Assembly (NCBI GenBank): GCA_027295645.1
Contig: JAPUKM010000062.1
Location: 1 to 5,052 of the forward strand
Length of the DNA stretch: 5,052 nucleotides
Origin: Chloroflexota bacterium
GTDB lineage: Bacteria; Chloroflexota; Dehalococcoidia; Lucifugimonadales; JAPUKM01
Reading direction: 5' to 3'
Shown: piece after piece, positions 1 through 5,052 of the stretch
How the letters are laid out: the number at the start of each line of letters is the position of its first letter
Numbering within the stretch: position 1 is the first letter of the stretch
Program-made: the position numbers and the translations under genes
The notes under the pieces: generated by a model
What the model was told of the DNA's origin: nothing
Databases searched by the model: none
What the model saw: the letters and a program-made list of their open reading frames with translations, nothing else

Positions 1-1
1 C

Positions 2-676
2 GTCCTGGAGGGCTACGTGGACCCCAACGAGCTTCGCGACGAGGGTCCCTTCGGCGACCACACCGGATACTACTCGCCCAGAGAGCCGTACCCGGTGTTC
101 CCTGTCACCGCCATCACCCACCGAAAAGACGCCATCTATCCCACCACAATCGTGGGCAGGCCACCCATGGAGGACTACTTCATGGGCAAGGCAACCGAGA
201 GGCTGTTCCTTCCCCTCATCCAGATGGTGCTGCCGGAGGTGGTGGACATCAACATGCCCGCCGAGGGGGTGTTCCACAACCTCGTCCTCGTCTCCATCAA
301 GAAGGAGTACCCGGGCCAGGCCCGCAAGGCAGCCTACGCCCTCTGGGGCCTGGGCTTGATGATGCTGGCCAAGAGCATCGTTGTCGTCGACCACTTCGTG
401 GACGTGCAGGACATCTCCGAGGTGGCCTGGAGAGTGACCAACAACATCGATCCGTCACAGGACGTGTTCTTCGCCGATGGCCCCCTGGACGACCTGGACC
501 ATGCGGCGCCACAGGCCAAGCATGGCAGCAAGATGGGCATCGACGCCACCGCTAAGGGCCCCATGGACGGCCGCAGCCGGGAGTGGCCGCCGGACATCGT
601 CATGAGCGACGAGGTCAAGACCCTGGTGGACGGCAAGTGGGAGCAGTATGGTATTCAGGAAAGTGCCAATGGTTAA
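2..676 (+). CDS. ubiD: UbiD-family decarboxylase, C-terminal part (menaquinone-type, MqnL-like)
   Basis: This is the C-terminal 224 residues of a UbiD-family, prenylated-FMN-dependent decarboxylase; the reading frame is open to the left edge, so the GTG at 17 is internal and not a start. Full-length members have roughly 480-600 residues, so about half is missing. Visible motifs are EGPFGDHTGYY (visible residues 14-24), whose Glu14 and Asp19 match the catalytic acid pair of the family (E277/E282 in fungal Fdc1), then PVFPVTAITHRKDAIY, GRPPMEDY, PEVVDINMP, SIKKEYPGQARK and, near the end, GSKMGIDAT followed by SREWP. The pattern resembles the menaquinone-biosynthesis UbiD subtype (SCO4490/MqnL-like) more than E. 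coli UbiD. It would decarboxylate prenylated 1,4-dihydroxy-6-naphthoate in the futalosine pathway, using prFMN from UbiX/MqnM, which is not in this window. The mqnP-type and ubiE genes downstream on the same strand support this role. Family assignment is very secure; the exact substrate is inferred. Confidence 0.95.
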   Translation, partial: VLEGYVDPNELRDEGPFGDHTGYYSPREPYPVFPVTAITHRKDAIYPTTIVGRPPMEDYFMGKATERLFLPLIQMVLPEVVDINMPAEGVFHNLVLVSIKKEYPGQARKAAYALWGLGLMMLAKSIVVVDHFVDVQDISEVAWRVTNNIDPSQDVFFADGPLDDLDHAAPQAKHGSKMGIDATAKGPMDGRSREWPPDIVMSDEVKTLVDGKWEQYGIQESANG

Positions 677-790
677 GCTAGTTACTGAAAGCTGCAGGTC
701 TGGTTTGTTGACGTGGATAGCGAAACCTATGAGAGTCGGCCTTGGAGCAAGTGGCTTGAGTAACAGTAATAGGAGTGGTGGAGCACCAGA

Positions 791-823
791 CCGCTCATCC
801 TGAGCGTGTCGAAGGATGAGCGG
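791..823. repeat. Perfect 11-bp inverted repeat, REP-like dispersed palindrome
   Basis: The arms CCGCTCATCCT (791-801) and AGGATGAGCGG (813-823) are exact reverse complements around an 11-nt spacer, GAGCGTGTCGA. The core TCATCCTGAGC...TCGAAGGATGA resembles a palindrome I recall as recurring between genes in many bacterial genomes, including Chloroflexota. There is no T-run after the stem on either strand, so it does not look like a classical intrinsic terminator, although a hairpin in the mRNA between ubiD and the DinB-like gene could affect stability or read-through. Only one copy is present here, so dispersal is inferred from memory rather than seen. Confidence 0.6.
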
Positions 824-833
824 GTCCAAGGCC

Positions 834-839
834 AGGAGG
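834..839 (+). promoter_or_regulatory. Ribosome-binding site that sets the DinB-like start
   Basis: AGGAGG lies 8 nt before the ATG at 848. It is a near-ideal Shine-Dalgarno sequence and decides between that ATG and an upstream in-frame ATG/GTG-type start at 806, which falls inside the inverted repeat and would add 14 residues with no resemblance to the family. Confidence 0.85.
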
Positions 840-847
840 GAGCACCC

Positions 848-1357
848 ATGGAAAAGAGCAAACTCATCGGACTCCTCTTCGGGGCCTGGAACGACCTGGA
901 CCGCGTGCTTGACGGCCTCGACCCTGCCGAGGCCGTCAAGCAGAGCGACGGTGGAAGCTCCTATGCCTGGACGGTCGCCCATCTGGCAAATCAGGTGGAT
1001 TCCTGGGCCAACGTCAGAATTGGACGGAAAAGCCCCCACGACTATATGAGCCAGGAGCGTTTCCGGTTCGGAGGCACCGGCGCCGCCGATGACTGGCAGA
1101 CCATTCGAAAGGCGGCTCTTGAGGTGAGAGAGACCGCCCGCGGCTACCTGGAGACCATGGAGGACGCCGACCTGGACACCGTGGTCCCCTACGAGGGCTC
1201 GATTGCGCGCCTCCGCGAGACCGGTATCAACCTGCGCTACGCCCTCATTCGCATGTGTGCCCACCACTACTTCCACATCGGTGAGATCGCCACCAAGCGG
1301 GACCTCCGGGGACAGCGGGTCGGTGACTATCCCGGTCTGCTGGAGGAGTGCCTGTAG
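848..1357 (+). CDS. DinB-like four-helix metal-binding protein
   Basis: This encodes a 169-residue protein of the DinB/YfiT-like superfamily (DinB_2 type), a cytoplasmic four-helix bundle that usually binds a divalent metal through three histidines. The N-terminal helix carries the family-like LLFGAWNDLDRVLDGL; His45 sits in the typical W-x-V-x-HLA context (residues 41-47), and His139 and His143 form the C-terminal HHYFHIGEI motif (H-x3-H-x-G-E). The metal triad therefore appears intact. Some relatives are thiol transferases using mycothiol or bacillithiol, or maleylpyruvate isomerases, but most have no known reaction, and nothing here fixes the substrate. The start at 848 is chosen for the AGGAGG upstream. 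It lies 171 bp after ubiD and 66 bp before the RidA-family gene, all in one direction, so co-transcription with RidA is plausible. No good promoter is seen in the gap. An overlapping antisense frame is a shadow. Confidence 0.85.
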   Translation: MEKSKLIGLLFGAWNDLDRVLDGLDPAEAVKQSDGGSSYAWTVAHLANQVDSWANVRIGRKSPHDYMSQERFRFGGTGAADDWQTIRKAALEVRETARGYLETMEDADLDTVVPYEGSIARLRETGINLRYALIRMCAHHYFHIGEIATKRDLRGQRVGDYPGLLEECL

Positions 1358-1410
1358 ACGGAGTCAGCATAGCCTTGGAGAGGATATACCAGTGAGAAGC
1401 GGCAACAACA

Positions 1411-1417
1411 AAGGGGG
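1411..1417 (+). promoter_or_regulatory. Ribosome-binding site of the RidA-family gene
   Basis: AAGGGGG, 6 nt before the ATG at 1424, is a purine-rich Shine-Dalgarno-like sequence with suitable spacing. It supports the chosen start, and the protein begins in the usual family manner within a few residues of it. Confidence 0.65.
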
Positions 1418-1423
1418 AATCTT

Positions 1424-1810
1424 ATGCCGAGAGAGTTCATCAACCCGAGCGCCATCCACAAGCCCACCGGCTACACCCACGTCGTAAAATCGGGGAACAT
1501 CGTCTTCATAGCTGGCCAGGTCGGCATGGACAGGGACGGCAAGGTCGTGGGCGAGGGGGACATCGAGGCCCAGACGCGCCAGACTCTCGCTAACCTGGAG
1601 ACCGCCGTCAAAGCGGCCGGGGGCAAGAAAGAGGACATTCTATCCATCACTACCTACATCCTGGACCGGGACGACCTGCCCGGACTGCGCAAGGCCAGGG
1701 GCGACTTCTTTGGCGACAACCCACCCGCCAGCACCCTGCTCGTCATCTCCGGACTGGCCCGCCCGGAGTTTCTTATAGAGATAGAGGCTAGAGCCGTCAT
1801 CGGGGACTGA
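1424..1810 (+). CDS. RidA/YjgF/UK114-family protein lacking the catalytic arginine
   Basis: This 128-residue protein has the normal length and all main landmarks of the RidA (YjgF/YER057c/UK114) family: GNIVFIAGQVG (24-34), the Q-x-RQTLANLE helix (50-59), the strand DILSITTYILD (71-81), and the signature around IEIEARAV (118-125). Family members form trimers in the cytoplasm with active sites between subunits. Classical RidA hydrolyses reactive enamines/imines such as 2-aminoacrylate released by PLP enzymes. The catalytic glutamate equivalent (Glu119 in LIEIEA) is kept, but the segment that reads PARS in E. coli RidA, with Arg105 binding the substrate carboxylate, reads PPAST here (100-104), so that arginine is absent. 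This places it among the arginine-less Rid subgroups, whose reactions are mostly unknown, and 2-aminoacrylate deaminase activity should not be assumed. It lies 66 bp after the DinB-like gene and 45 bp before the membrane-protein gene. Confidence 0.93.
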   Translation: MPREFINPSAIHKPTGYTHVVKSGNIVFIAGQVGMDRDGKVVGEGDIEAQTRQTLANLETAVKAAGGKKEDILSITTYILDRDDLPGLRKARGDFFGDNPPASTLLVISGLARPEFLIEIEARAVIGD

Positions 1811-1855
1811 CGTCCGGGCAGCACGAACCGCCGTAGCAAGTACCAAACATGAGCT

Positions 1856-2608
1856 ATGGAGATCGACTATGAAAAGGGCACGCTGCTCTGGTACTGGTAC
1901 GAGGACTGGATAGTCGTTGGTGGCTTCGCGGTAGCCCTCGTGATCGCCGTATGGGTGACCGGCCGAAGCAGCTGGAATGTGGGCGGTCTCCTGATGAAGG
2001 GCCTGATGATTGCGTCGGTGCTGGCAGTGCTGCCGTTGACGCTGATTCGCCTCGGGGTCGATATCGACGTGTCGGACGACTCGACACTGGGTTATCTAAG
2101 CCTGGTGGGAGCTATCGGCTCTCTTGTAATAGGGTTGCCCTATTTGGTCATCTCCAGGCCGATCAAGGACGAGGAGTGGGTGAGGAGAATAATGCCAGCG
2201 TATAGGACCGCAGCGGGGGTCTGCGCACACTACCACAACAAGATGACTGTGGACACTCTGGCGGAGGAGCAGATGACGGCTATCAGCCTGGTCGCCCAGG
2301 AGCTGCCGCCTGCGCTGAAGGCGATACAGGCCAATTCCTGGCCCAGGTCCTCAGAGGCCCGCAGAGTCAGGAGAGGCATCGAAAGGGCACTGCGAGAGTA
2401 CATATCAAGTGCGAAACTGGCGATGAGTCTCTTCGCAGAGTTGCCGCGGAGACATCCGAATACCGCTGTGTGGGAGAGCACCAGCAGAGACGCAAGGGGT
2501 GCTATTGTAGCCCGTATCTCGCTGGAAACCTCGGCAGCCCGGCAACATATGGCCGATGCAACCGCCTATTTCAATCCAACTACCTGGACATATTCTGAGC
2601 AGCCATGA
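1856..2608 (+). CDS. Unrecognised three-helix membrane protein coupled to mqnP
   Basis: I do not recognise this 250-residue protein. Three hydrophobic segments are clear, at about 18-34, 45-66 and 78-99. The charges fit an N-out, C-in topology: the N-terminus and the DIDVSDD loop (69-75) are acidic, whereas R37/K48 and R101/K104/R110/R111 flank the cytoplasmic sides. Residues 100-250 appear soluble and helical, with an arginine-rich stretch at about 163-175 and no obvious catalytic motif. The ATG at 1856 has no convincing Shine-Dalgarno sequence, but no better in-frame start exists before the first membrane helix. Its stop overlaps the next start (ATGA, 2605-2608), implying translational coupling to the prenyltransferase. 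Of 19 arginines, 12 use AGA/AGG, against 1 of 11 in the next gene, so its codon use stands out. An accessory role in membrane-bound quinone synthesis is suggested only by position; it may be lineage-specific. Confidence 0.8.
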   Translation: MEIDYEKGTLLWYWYEDWIVVGGFAVALVIAVWVTGRSSWNVGGLLMKGLMIASVLAVLPLTLIRLGVDIDVSDDSTLGYLSLVGAIGSLVIGLPYLVISRPIKDEEWVRRIMPAYRTAAGVCAHYHNKMTVDTLAEEQMTAISLVAQELPPALKAIQANSWPRSSEARRVRRGIERALREYISSAKLAMSLFAELPRRHPNTAVWESTSRDARGAIVARISLETSAARQHMADATAYFNPTTWTYSEQP

Positions 2609-3483
2609 CCACAGCGCATACCGGTTCGGCACCTATAGCAAAGTTTCGCCTCCTCCTGGCCGCCATCCGCTTCGAGCACTCCGTCTTCGCGTTACCCTTC
2701 GCGTATCTGGGTATGGTGCTGGCATCTGATGGCCTGCCCACATGGTGGCAATTCGTCTGGATCACCATAGCTATGGTGGCGGCCCGTACTCTTGCCATGA
2801 GTGCCAACCGCCTCATCGATGTCGAGCATGACACCCTCAACCCCCGCACCGCTGCCCGCGCGCTGCCTACCGGCTTGCTGAAGCGTGGTGAGATGCTGGC
2901 GATGGCCTCAGTATCACTCGCCCTGTTCCTGGCCGCCGCCGCCATGCTCAACACCCTGGCTCTGGCGCTGGCTCCCGTAGCCGCCGTCGTAGTGGTGGGC
3001 TACTCCTACGTCAAGAGATTCTCCTGGCTCACCCACTTCGCCCTGGGCGCCGCCGACGCCATCGCCCCCGCGGGCGGCTGGATCGCTGTCAGTGGCACGC
3101 TGCCCTGGGAGGCGGTGCTCCTCTCCTTCGGCGTGGCGATGTGGATCGGCGGCTTCGATATCTTCTACGCCTGCCAGGACATAGACTTCGATAAGAAGCA
3201 TGGCGTCCACTCCATTCCCAAGCGATTCGGTACGGTGGGCGGGTTCTGGGTGGCGCGTGGAATGCACCTGCTAACCTCCATGGCGCTGCTGGGCGTGGGC
3301 CTCTTGTTGGGCCTCACGTGGCCGTATTATGTAGGCTGGGCCATCGCCTCTGCGCTGCTGGTGTACGAGCACTGGATCATCTCGCCCAAAGACCTCTCGC
3401 GCCTGAACGCCGCATTCTTCAGCGTCAACGGATACATCGCCGTCATCGTCTTTGGGTTCGCGTTCCTCTCATTGTACGTGTGA
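2605..3483 (+). CDS. mqnP: UbiA-family prenyltransferase, MqnP type
   Basis: This is a 292-residue integral-membrane aromatic prenyltransferase of the UbiA superfamily with the usual length and many hydrophobic helices. The first Asp-rich motif is NRLIDVEHDTLNPRTAAR (68-85; Asp72 and Asp76), and the second is QDIDFDKKHGVHSIP (191-205; Asp192, Asp194, Asp196); together they bind the Mg-diphosphate of the polyprenyl donor. YSYVKRFSWLTHFALG (133-148) is also typical. The form of both motifs matches the menaquinone enzyme MqnP, often annotated as a putative 4-hydroxybenzoate prenyltransferase, rather than E. coli UbiA or MenA. MqnP attaches a polyprenyl chain to 1,4-dihydroxy-6-naphthoate in the futalosine route. 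The start overlaps the preceding stop by ATGA and has no Shine-Dalgarno sequence of its own, so translation probably depends on the upstream gene. The methyltransferase follows after 14 bp. 4-Hydroxybenzoate as substrate remains a less likely alternative. Confidence 0.9.
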   Translation: MTTAHTGSAPIAKFRLLLAAIRFEHSVFALPFAYLGMVLASDGLPTWWQFVWITIAMVAARTLAMSANRLIDVEHDTLNPRTAARALPTGLLKRGEMLAMASVSLALFLAAAAMLNTLALALAPVAAVVVVGYSYVKRFSWLTHFALGAADAIAPAGGWIAVSGTLPWEAVLLSFGVAMWIGGFDIFYACQDIDFDKKHGVHSIPKRFGTVGGFWVARGMHLLTSMALLGVGLLLGLTWPYYVGWAIASALLVYEHWIISPKDLSRLNAAFFSVNGYIAVIVFGFAFLSLYV

Positions 3484-3488
3484 GGCAG

Positions 3489-3493
3489 AGGAG
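3489..3493 (+). promoter_or_regulatory. Ribosome-binding site that sets the ubiE start
   Basis: AGGAG, within the purine run AGAGGAGAGG (3487-3496), lies 4 nt before the ATG at 3498. It supports this start over a frame that stays open upstream to about 3318 inside mqnP. That upstream part encodes arginine-rich sequence with no family resemblance, whereas translation from 3498 gives the normal UbiE N-terminus. Confidence 0.75.
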
Positions 3494-3497
3494 AGGT

Positions 3498-4217
3498 ATG
3501 GCTGAGCTAAAGGGAGAGGCAAGGGCCAGCTACGTAGCGGCCATGTTCGCCCGTATCGCCCGCACCTATGACCTGATGAACACGGTCATGACGGGTGGGC
3601 AGCACCACCGGTGGCGGTCCCAGGCCGCCCGGCTCGCCTCCGTTGGTCTAGAGGGCCCGGCGCTGGACATCGGCACCGGCACCGGCGACTTCGCCTTCGC
3701 CCTGGCCAAGAGGCCGGGCATCGAGCGGGTGATTGGCATCGATTTCGTTCCGGAGATGGTGGCCGTAGCCACGCGGAAGGTAAAGCGACGCAAGCTCCAC
3801 CGTCCGGTGGAGTTCTTCAATGGCGATGCCTTGGCGCTGCCCTTTCCCGACAACAGTTTCGTGTGTGCCACCTCCGGCTTCAGCCTGCGCAACGTCATCG
3901 ACCTGCCCGGAGCCATTGGGGAGATGGCGCGCGTCGTGCGCCCCGGAGGACGGGTGGTGAGCCTTGAGATCACCCCCCTGGAGCGCAACGGCCCCTTCGC
4001 TAGGCTATTCCGCCTCTACTTCCACCGGCTGACGCCTCTCATAGGCGGCCTGCTGGCGCGGTACCGAGAGGCCTACACCTACCTCCCTCGCTCTGTGGAC
4101 CTGTTTCCCACTGCTGACAAGCTGGCGGCCATCATGGAACGGGCGGGCCTTCAGAACGTCACCTACAAGAAGATCGGCCTGGGAACGGTGGCCATCCACG
4201 TGGGGTCTAAAAGGTAG
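3498..4217 (+). CDS. ubiE: UbiE/MenG-type demethylmenaquinone C-methyltransferase
   Basis: This 239-residue class I SAM-dependent methyltransferase belongs to the UbiE/MenG/COQ5 family, which methylates the ring carbon of demethylmenaquinol in the last step of menaquinone synthesis (or a ubiquinone precursor in organisms that make it). The N-terminus has the family pattern MFARIARTYDLMN (16-28). SAM-binding motif I is LDIGTGTGDFA (56-66), followed by IGID (79-82), then GDALALPFPDNSF (109-121), the family-specific GFSLRNV (127-133) and RVVRPGGRVVSLEITP (145-160). The length is normal and nothing appears broken. It begins 14 bp after mqnP with its own AGGAG, so the two are very likely co-transcribed. 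With a menaquinone-type UbiD and MqnP beside it, demethylmenaquinol is the most likely substrate. It is the last gene of the + strand run and faces a convergent gene 27 bp downstream. Confidence 0.95.
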   Translation: MAELKGEARASYVAAMFARIARTYDLMNTVMTGGQHHRWRSQAARLASVGLEGPALDIGTGTGDFAFALAKRPGIERVIGIDFVPEMVAVATRKVKRRKLHRPVEFFNGDALALPFPDNSFVCATSGFSLRNVIDLPGAIGEMARVVRPGGRVVSLEITPLERNGPFARLFRLYFHRLTPLIGGLLARYREAYTYLPRSVDLFPTADKLAAIMERAGLQNVTYKKIGLGTVAIHVGSKR

Positions 4218-4244
4218 AACCTTCGCCACGCTCCGCGTGACCAC

Positions 4245-5052
4245 CTACACCTCATCCTTGAGGATGCCGTCCAGCTCCTCTATCTCCTCGGCTGTGAGAT
4301 GCAACTCGGCGGCCTTGGCGTTGGCGTCCAGCTGCTCCGGCGTGGATGCACCCGCGATGACGCTGCTGACCTGCTGGTTATACAGCAGCCAGGCGATGGC
4401 CAGCTCCACCATCGGATACCCGTGCTCGGCTGCGAACCGCTCCACCCGCTCCAGGGTGTCGAAGTTCCTGTCGATCAACGTCCGCTCGGCGATACGTGGG
4501 ACCTTGTGGAAGCGGGTGCCCTCGGGAATGGCGTCCCCGCGTCGGTACTTCCCGGTTAGGAAGCCGCTGGCCAGCGGAAAGTAGGGCAAAATGCCGATAT
4601 TGTAGGCCTGGCTGAAGGGGACCAACTCCTGCTCGATCTCCCGGTTCAGCATGCTCCACTCCGGCTGAACACTGACGAACGACCCTAGGTGGAGTGTGCG
4701 CGAGGTCCATACCGCCTCGCATATCTGCCATGGCGTGTAGTTGGAGCAACCGATGTACCGCACCTTGCCCTGGCGCACCAGGTCGTCCAGGGCTCGAAGC
4801 GTCTCCTCGATGGGCGTATCGGGGGCCCAGAAGTGCGTCTGATACAGGTCGATGTAGTCCGTCTGGAGCCGCGTCAGGCTGTTCTCCACCTCGCGCATGA
4901 TGTGCGCGCGGGATGCACCCTTGTCGTTTGGCCCCTCTCCTTGGGAGCCGACCACCTTGGTCGCTATAACCAGCTTATCGCGGATCTCCTTGATGGCCTT
5001 GCCGATGTACTGCTCAGACAGGCTGGTCCCGTAGATATTGGCCGTATCGATG
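4245..5052 (-). CDS. Aldo/keto reductase, 5' end beyond the window
   Basis: This encodes an NAD(P)H-dependent aldo/keto reductase, a cytoplasmic TIM-barrel enzyme reducing aldehydes and ketones. The visible 268 residues are open to the right edge; a GTG at 4955 is internal, because the in-frame sequence beyond it still reads as family sequence (IDTANIYG, then SEQYIGKAI, then LVIATKV). Members usually have 310-340 residues, so about 40-60 N-terminal residues are missing. The catalytic tetrad is complete: Asp2 and Tyr7 in IDTANIYG, Lys32 in ATKV, and His73 in LYQTHFWAPDTPIEETL, counted from the window edge. VRYIGCSNYTPWQI, VSVQPEWSMLNREIE and the cofactor-binding-type SSVIAGASTPEQLDAN near the C-terminus complete the pattern. 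The substrate cannot be deduced. It is convergent with the quinone genes, so it belongs to another transcription unit, and its proximity is not evidence for a role in quinone synthesis. Confidence 0.94.
   Translation of the reverse strand, partial: IDTANIYGTSLSEQYIGKAIKEIRDKLVIATKVVGSQGEGPNDKGASRAHIMREVENSLTRLQTDYIDLYQTHFWAPDTPIEETLRALDDLVRQGKVRYIGCSNYTPWQICEAVWTSRTLHLGSFVSVQPEWSMLNREIEQELVPFSQAYNIGILPYFPLASGFLTGKYRRGDAIPEGTRFHKVPRIAERTLIDRNFDTLERVERFAAEHGYPMVELAIAWLLYNQQVSSVIAGASTPEQLDANAKAAELHLTAEEIEELDGILKDEV

Noticed and set aside
742..770. Possible promoter TTGGAG, 17-nt spacer, AGTAAT before the DinB-like gene
   Set aside because: The -35 box matches only about 3 of 6 consensus bases and the -10 box 4 of 6; such matches are common by chance. 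A TTGACG at 708-713 has no fitting -10 box.
806..847. N-terminal extension of the DinB-like gene from an upstream start at 806
   Set aside because: The start lies inside the inverted repeat and has no ribosome-binding site, whereas AGGAGG precedes the ATG at 848; the extra residues do not look like family sequence.
455..1276. Long open frame on the - strand across the end of ubiD and the DinB-like gene
   Set aside because: It overlaps two well-supported genes antisense, has no family resemblance and is the usual by-product of high GC content.
1849..1872. Seven-codon open frame (ATG at 1849) overlapping the start of the membrane-protein gene, as a leader peptide
   Set aside because: It has no ribosome-binding site and no regulatory codon pattern; a frame this short is expected by chance.
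3318..3497. Extension of the ubiE frame back into mqnP
   Set aside because: The added 60 residues are arginine-rich out-of-frame translation of mqnP, and the family N-terminus begins at 3498 after a good ribosome-binding site.
4211..4239. Two small hairpins between the convergent ubiE and aldo/keto reductase genes (AAGGT/ACCTT and CACG/CGTG) as a shared terminator
   Set aside because: Stems are only 5 and 4 bp, the first includes the stop-codon region, and neither is followed by a T-run on either strand.
4694..4900. Open frames on the + strand opposite the aldo/keto reductase
   Set aside because: They are shadows of a strongly supported gene and encode low-complexity Pro/Arg/Ser-rich sequence without recognisable motifs.

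Overview
The window is GC-rich, with strong third-position G/C preference in most genes. It carries six tightly packed genes on the + strand and one convergent gene on the - strand; both end genes run off the window. No RNA genes, CRISPR arrays, insertion sequences or phage genes are visible. The gene content fits a free-living bacterium that makes menaquinone. The enzyme subtypes and a dispersed-type palindrome (TCATCCTGAGC...TCGAAGGATGA) suggest Chloroflexota (for example a Dehalococcoidia/SAR202-like lineage), but this is a weak inference; Actinobacteria or Deinococcus-Thermus cannot be excluded from this stretch alone.

Layout of the + strand: the C-terminal part of a UbiD-family decarboxylase (2-676); a 171-bp gap holding an 11-bp perfect inverted repeat; a DinB-like three-histidine protein (848-1357); a RidA/YjgF-family protein without the usual catalytic arginine (1424-1810); an unrecognised three-helix membrane protein with a soluble helical C-terminal domain (1856-2608); an MqnP-type UbiA prenyltransferase (2605-3483) that overlaps its predecessor by ATGA; and a UbiE/MenG methyltransferase (3498-4217). 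On the - strand, an aldo/keto reductase (4245-5052) ends 27 bp after the methyltransferase and continues past the right edge.

How they work together: the prenyltransferase, decarboxylase and C-methyltransferase correspond to the three late steps of menaquinone synthesis in the futalosine route: prenylation of 1,4-dihydroxy-6-naphthoate, decarboxylation, and methylation of demethylmenaquinol. The UbiD and UbiA proteins both resemble the menaquinone (MqnL/MqnP) subtypes more than the E. coli ubiquinone enzymes. UbiX/MqnM, which makes the prenylated flavin needed by UbiD, and the early enzymes MqnA-E are not in the window. DinB, RidA and the membrane protein lie between these quinone genes in the same orientation. 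The membrane protein is the least explained part of the window: it has no recognisable family, no clear ribosome-binding site, is translationally coupled to the prenyltransferase, and uses arginine codons very differently from its neighbours.
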